DNA from: Acidobacteriota bacterium
GTDB taxonomy: Bacteria > Acidobacteriota > UBA890 > WLXD01
Direction of reading: 5' to 3'
Assembly: GCA_029263295.1 (NCBI GenBank)
Contig: JAJCXT010000029.1
Location: 1-64,000 of the forward strand
DNA length: 64,000 nt
Shown: positions 60,281 to 64,000 of the stretch, piece by piece
Numbering within the stretch: position 1 is the stretch's first letter
Layout: each line of letters opens with the position of its first letter
The notes under the pieces: generated by a model
Database searches by the model: none
What the model was told of the DNA's origin: nothing
The model's input: the letters and a program-made list of their open reading frames with translations, nothing else
Made by a program: the position numbers and the translations under genes

Positions 60281-62988
60281 GGAACTCGCCGTCCGAGATC
60301 CCCGCCGTCTACGTAGCCTTTCTTCACCTGTCCCTGTGGCCGTGGCTGAAGCGTGCCGACCGGGACGATGTGGTGCGCGATATCGCCGACCTGCGCACCG
60401 CCTATCTGGCCGAATCGGGGAGCCGCGGGCTGGCGCGCTACACCTGGCGGCAGCTGCTCCAGTTTCCGACCCAACTCGCCCTCCCACACCGTCGCCTGCA
60501 CACTCTCCCCCATCGCAGAGAAACCACCATGGACTCCGTCGTCGCCGACCTCCGCATGGCCGTTCGGACGCTCCGGCGCTCCCCCCTGCTCACATTCACC
60601 GTGGTCGCCATCCTCGCTGTGGCTATCAGCGCCAACAGCACGATCTTCAGCGTCGTCTACGCGGTGCTCATCCGGCCATTGCCGTTTCCCGAGCCGGATC
60701 GGATCGTCGCCCTGTGGAACACCGACGCCGAAGGTACCCGTTCACGGCTGGCGCCAGGCACGCTGGTCGATGCCCGCGAGTTGGACGCTCTCGAACCCGT
60801 GGGCGCGTTCATGAGCCGAAACGCGACGCTGACTCCGCCCGATGGCGAACCCGAGATCCTGCAGGGGGCGCGGGTCACGCAAGGCTACTTCGAAACTCTC
60901 GCGCGCGCCCCGCTGGCCGGGCGGATCTTCGAGCCGCACCATTACCAGCGCGGTGAAAAGCCGGTGATGGTCCTCGGCCACGACGTCTGGATGCGTCGTT
61001 TCCAGGGAGACCGCCGCCTGATCGGACGCGATGTGCTCTTCGGCGAGACGCAGTACGAGATCATCGCGGTCATGCCACCGGGCGTATACCCGTCCACGGC
61101 GAGCATTGAAGGCACGCTACCGCTACGGCCGGGCGGCCCTGACTTCTGGGTGCCGATCCGATTCCAGGACGAGTTCTACGGCAACCGCCGGACCCGCATT
61201 CTTGGCGTCATCGCGCGCCTGGCTCCTTCGATCACGATCAGCCAGGCACAGGAGGCCGTCGCCGCCCGCGGCGCCGCTCTGGTCGCCGATGGGCGCCTGC
61301 CGGAAGGTGGCGGGCTCACGTTGACGTCGTTTCGGCACGAGGCCGTCGGCACCGTGCAGCGCGCGTTGACGTTGCTGCTGCTGACCGTAGCCGCCCTGCT
61401 ACTGATCGCCGCCTCCAACGTCGCCGCGCTGCTCCTGACGCGGGCCGAAGCGCGCCAGAGTGAACTCGCTGTACGCGCCGCCCTAGGCGCCGGCCGGTGG
61501 CGCCTGGTTCGCCTGCAGCTGATGGAGACCCTCCTGCTTGCCACCGCCGGCGGCACAGTTGGAATCGCCGCAACGCCGCGGCTGCTCGGCCTGCTCCGCA
61601 ACGCGATTCCCACTCGAATCCCGCGCCTCGAAACCGCAGCATCCGGTACCGAAGTCGTCGCTTTCACCGCTTTGATCGTACTTGGCATCACGTTGCTTTC
61701 CGGACTGGTCCCGGCAGTGGTCGCCACCCGCAGCGGCCTGCTGCGAGCGTTGCTGCGCACGACCAGTACGGGAACCGCTCAAGGCGGGCGACGGCGACTG
61801 CAGTCCACGCTGGTTGCCGCCCAGACGGCCATGGCAGTGGTACTCGTGATCGTCTCCGTGCTGCTGGTGCGCAGCTTCCTGCAACTCGGGGCGGTCGACC
61901 TCGGATTCGACAAAGCGAATGTGATGACCGTCAGCGTGGCGGCTCCCGATACGATCGCGGCGGTTGCCGCGACGACGCGGGCGTTCTGGCTGTCTCTGCG
62001 GCAGACGCTGGACGAAATTCCGGGCGTGGCCGTGGCCGGGCTGGGCTCCGACCGACCCGTGGAACGCAGTTGGGTAGATGGCTTCCGCATCGAAGGGAGT
62101 CCAGACGACTCCGGAGACAGTCCGCACGCGAGCCTGCGACAGATCGGACCCGGCTATCTCGAGGCACTCGACATACCAGTCATCGCCGGGCGCGGCGTCA
62201 CCGCGTCCGATCGTGCCGATACGGTGCAGGTGGCCTTGATCAATGAGGCCGCCGCCAACGCGTTCTTCGCCGGCACCGACCCGATCGGGCAGCGGATCAC
62301 GATTCCGTCGCTGGAGCGAATCGGCTTCCAGGGCGAGGTCGCGGCCACGCGCGAGATCGTCGGCGTGGTCGGAGATGTCCACCACCTCGGGCCGACCGCG
62401 GCCGCGGACCCGTCCATCTACCTGGCGCTGCAGCAGTTCGAGTCCTACTCAACCATCGCGATCATTCGCGAGGATGGATCCCGCGCCGATACAGCCGCGG
62501 CCGTCCAACAGGCTCTGCGCGAGATCGACCCCGCACTCGCCATCCGCGGCATCGAGCGCTTGCCGCTGCTGGTGAGCGACTTCACGGCGCGGGAACGATT
62601 CGCCACGGTGCTGGTCAGCTCGTTCGGAATCATCGGATTGGTGCTGTCGGCCATGGGCCTGTACGTGCTGGTCGCTCGCGCGGTGGCCTTCCGCACGCGG
62701 GAGTACGGACTGCGACTGGCCATCGGAGCGCCGCCGACCGCCCTCCTGCGCGACGTCTTCTCGACCGCGCTCCGGCCGGTAGTAGTCGGCGTCTTGGTTG
62801 GGATGGCGGTGGCCGCACCGGTCACCACGGCCATGCGCAGCCAGCTGTTCGGAGTGGAGCCCCTCGACCCGATGAGCTTCGCGACCGCCCCGCTCGTGCT
62901 GCTGCTGGTGGCGTTGCTGGCAGTGCTGCTATGCGCCCGGCGCGCCCTCGGCGTCGACCCGGCTCACGCGCTGCGCGCCGACGGCTGA
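60277..62988 (+). CDS. ADOP-type ABC permease, PadR-linked
   Basis: It starts at the GTG overlapping padR and has 903 residues. Its cytoplasmic prefix differs from the others (LHLSLWPWLKRADRDDVVRD, IADLRTAYL) but has the same position and length. Then come the first helix (VVAILAVAISANSTIFSVVY), periplasmic domains and FtsX bundles (ASNVAALLLTRAEARQSELA; LYVLVARAVAFRTREYGLRL), and the end VDPAHALRAD. It is the most divergent ADOP here in the conserved glycine motif (AISANSTIF in place of GIGATTAIF). Confidence 0.9.
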   Translation: MRNSPSEIPAVYVAFLHLSLWPWLKRADRDDVVRDIADLRTAYLAESGSRGLARYTWRQLLQFPTQLALPHRRLHTLPHRRETTMDSVVADLRMAVRTLRRSPLLTFTVVAILAVAISANSTIFSVVYAVLIRPLPFPEPDRIVALWNTDAEGTRSRLAPGTLVDARELDALEPVGAFMSRNATLTPPDGEPEILQGARVTQGYFETLARAPLAGRIFEPHHYQRGEKPVMVLGHDVWMRRFQGDRRLIGRDVLFGETQYEIIAVMPPGVYPSTASIEGTLPLRPGGPDFWVPIRFQDEFYGNRRTRILGVIARLAPSITISQAQEAVAARGAALVADGRLPEGGGLTLTSFRHEAVGTVQRALTLLLLTVAALLLIAASNVAALLLTRAEARQSELAVRAALGAGRWRLVRLQLMETLLLATAGGTVGIAATPRLLGLLRNAIPTRIPRLETAASGTEVVAFTALIVLGITLLSGLVPAVVATRSGLLRALLRTTSTGTAQGGRRRLQSTLVAAQTAMAVVLVIVSVLLVRSFLQLGAVDLGFDKANVMTVSVAAPDTIAAVAATTRAFWLSLRQTLDEIPGVAVAGLGSDRPVERSWVDGFRIEGSPDDSGDSPHASLRQIGPGYLEALDIPVIAGRGVTASDRADTVQVALINEAAANAFFAGTDPIGQRITIPSLERIGFQGEVAATREIVGVVGDVHHLGPTAAADPSIYLALQQFESYSTIAIIREDGSRADTAAAVQQALREIDPALAIRGIERLPLLVSDFTARERFATVLVSSFGIIGLVLSAMGLYVLVARAVAFRTREYGLRLAIGAPPTALLRDVFSTALRPVVVGVLVGMAVAAPVTTAMRSQLFGVEPLDPMSFATAPLVLLLVALLAVLLCARRALGVDPAHALRADG

Positions 62989-63172
62989 GTCGCACCGGGA
63001 TACTAGAGGGGATTCGGCCGGGTTTCGGGCCGGGACGAGGTCGCCGATCGTGGTACCGCGCCGCACCGCGCTCTCCTTGAGCGACGATGCTGACGAAGAG
63101 GGCTTGACGCGTTACTTATTGATACCCTAAGGTTACATTTAGTCACCCATGATACGCCTCAAAGGAATCGAT

Positions 63173-63670
63173 ATGAGCGCAGAGAACACACCCAACGTCG
63201 CCGATGTCGCCGACAGCCACCGCCGTCGTCTTATGTTCGCCGTCCTGCTGATGGCAGTGATCTCGGCCACGCGAGCGGCGTCAGATGTCCTGGAGGCAGG
63301 CGCCATGATCTACCTGAAGGGAATCATGGCGGTCTCGGCGATCGGCATCGTGGCGGCGCTTGCCACACTCGTCTACTGGAAGCTCTTCAAGCTGCCGGCC
63401 GGCCAACGAGAACTGTACCTGAGTCCCGACGGATTCGTGACCGATGCGCTGGAGCGAGCCAAGAACGCCTCATGGTTGGTCACGTTCCTGCTGGTTTCCG
63501 TCGCGGCAGGCCTGGACCGAATGCTGAGCCGCTCCCCCTGGGTCGACCTGCCGAGCGTCTTCTACTTCAACCTGATCTCGGCGCTCATGCTGGGCACGCT
63601 GGGATCCGTGTTCTTCTTCCTCGATCGCGACGCCGGCAACGTCGAGCCAGAATGGGACGCCAGTGCATAA
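63173..63670 (+). CDS. Small membrane protein paired with an XRE regulator
   Basis: The ATG at 63173 is favoured because AAAGGA lies six bases upstream. The 165-residue product has four hydrophobic segments (near FAVLLMAVISATRA, GIMAVSAIGIVAALATLVYW, WLVTFLLVSVAAGLD and FYFNLISALMLGTLGSVFFF) and a soluble loop LPAGQRELYLSPDGFVTDAL between the second and third. Membrane proteins of this size are often encoded before an XRE-type regulator, and the next gene overlaps it by eight bases. TTGACG at 63104 may be part of its promoter. The function is unknown. Confidence 0.8.
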   Translation: MSAENTPNVADVADSHRRRLMFAVLLMAVISATRAASDVLEAGAMIYLKGIMAVSAIGIVAALATLVYWKLFKLPAGQRELYLSPDGFVTDALERAKNASWLVTFLLVSVAAGLDRMLSRSPWVDLPSVFYFNLISALMLGTLGSVFFFLDRDAGNVEPEWDASA

Positions 63671-63872
63671 GCCGACCCTGTCGAATCGCATCCGTGTGTA
63701 TCGTGCCGAGCACCGGCTCAGCCAGGCCGACCTGGCGGCGGCAATCGGCGTCTCGCGCAAGACGATCAACACGATCGAGGTCGGTAGATTCGTGCCCTCC
63801 ACGATCATCGCGCTGCTGATCGCGCGCCATTTCGAAGTCCCGGTGGAGGAGATCTTCTCGCTGCAGAGGTAG
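63663..63872 (+). CDS. XRE-family regulator (compact)
   Basis: The 69-residue product is a single helix-turn-helix domain: NRIRVYRAEHRLSQADLAAA, IGVSRKTINTIEVGRFVPST and ARHFEVPVEEIFSLQR. It follows the consensus of the compact regulators that accompany small membrane proteins. The GTG start overlaps the preceding gene by eight bases, so the two form one operon. Confidence 0.93.
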   Translation: MHKPTLSNRIRVYRAEHRLSQADLAAAIGVSRKTINTIEVGRFVPSTIIALLIARHFEVPVEEIFSLQR

Positions 63873-63931
63873 CCCCTCACCGGCCCAAGTGTCCTGACGC
63901 GGCCGCGAATCGCCGCGTCCCAGGCCAGGGC

Positions 63932-63965
63932 CACGGTCACGGTCACAGTCACGGTCACGGTCACG
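63932..63965. repeat. Short tandem repeat of CACGGT
   Basis: The hexamer CACGGT is repeated 5.7 times with one variant unit (CACAGT). It lies between the XRE gene and the window end. It may be part of a low-complexity coding region that continues past the edge, or a simple non-coding repeat. Confidence 0.8.
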
Positions 63966-64000
63966 TCGGACGATCTACCAAATACGGGCGCCAGGCCAGC

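Noticed and set aside
1-64000. tRNA/rRNA genes, CRISPR arrays, prophage or insertion sequences
   Set aside because: I found no transposase, integrase, phage protein or spaced direct repeats, and saw no tRNA-like cloverleaf in the gaps, although a tRNA covariance search was not possible here.

Overview
The window is a GC-rich bacterial chromosome segment with dense coding on both strands. It has no rRNA, tRNA, CRISPR array or insertion sequence that I can recognise, and no gene-free gap longer than about 300 bases. The best lineage clue is six full-length MacB/FtsX-type orphan permeases without partner ATPases, four of them directly behind a PadR regulator. This is the 'acidobacterial duplicated orphan permease' (ADOP) layout, so Acidobacteriota is the likeliest source. 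That is an inference, because no phylogenetic marker gene is present.

The centre (about 13.3-34.3 kb) is a coherent sulfur-oxidation island of the sHdr-LbpA type. A plus-strand operon encodes TusA, DsrE3A, a second DsrE-like protein, lipoate-binding protein LbpA2, sHdrC1, sHdrB1, sHdrA, a conserved sHdr-associated protein, a single polypeptide joining HdrC2 and HdrB2, EtfB, EtfA, a membrane-bound HdrD-like Fe-S protein of the ETF:quinone oxidoreductase (EMO) type, and a small winged-helix-like protein. Facing away on the minus strand is a dedicated lipoate-assembly operon: LbpA1, the two-domain ligase sLpl(AB), two LipS-like radical SAM proteins, a second divergent LplA-fold protein and a further radical SAM protein. 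An ArsR-type regulator lies between the two operons, and a palindrome just downstream of a sigma70-like promoter is its likely operator. Before the island, and probably linked to it, come a double-DUF302 periplasmic protein, a FadL-type outer-membrane channel and an Mrp/ApbC Fe-S carrier ATPase, preceded by a striking nested palindrome.

The proposed logic is that sulfane sulfur is passed by DsrE and TusA proteins to the sHdr complex and oxidised with lipoylated LbpA as cofactor carrier. In this version electrons could leave through EtfBA and the membrane Fe-S protein to the quinone pool. Lipoate is made on site by sLpl(AB) and the LipS pair. The HdrC2-B2 fusion, the Etf/EMO module, the two LbpA copies and the two extra enzymes at the end of the lipoate operon are the most unusual points.

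The left flank (1-13.2 kb) holds an RND/MMPL transporter fused in frame to a LolA-like domain, a beta-barrel protein, a PadR-ADOP pair, a PQQ-type beta-propeller, a class-A-beta-lactamase-like serine hydrolase, another ADOP and an unknown exported protein. The right flank (34.3-64 kb) holds an SdpR/SdpI-like pair, a DUF4932-like lipoprotein, a decayed ADOP tail, further PadR-ADOP modules, an amidohydrolase, a second MMPL transporter, MscL, a lipoprotein with a HEXXH motif, a TetR-SDR pair with matching palindromes, an orphan LolD-type ATPase, a DUF423 protein, an M48 peptidase, GNAT and GFA enzymes, a serine beta-lactamase-family hydrolase, and a membrane protein/XRE regulator pair. Several regulators (PadR, SdpR, TetR, ArsR) have visible inverted repeats in front of them.
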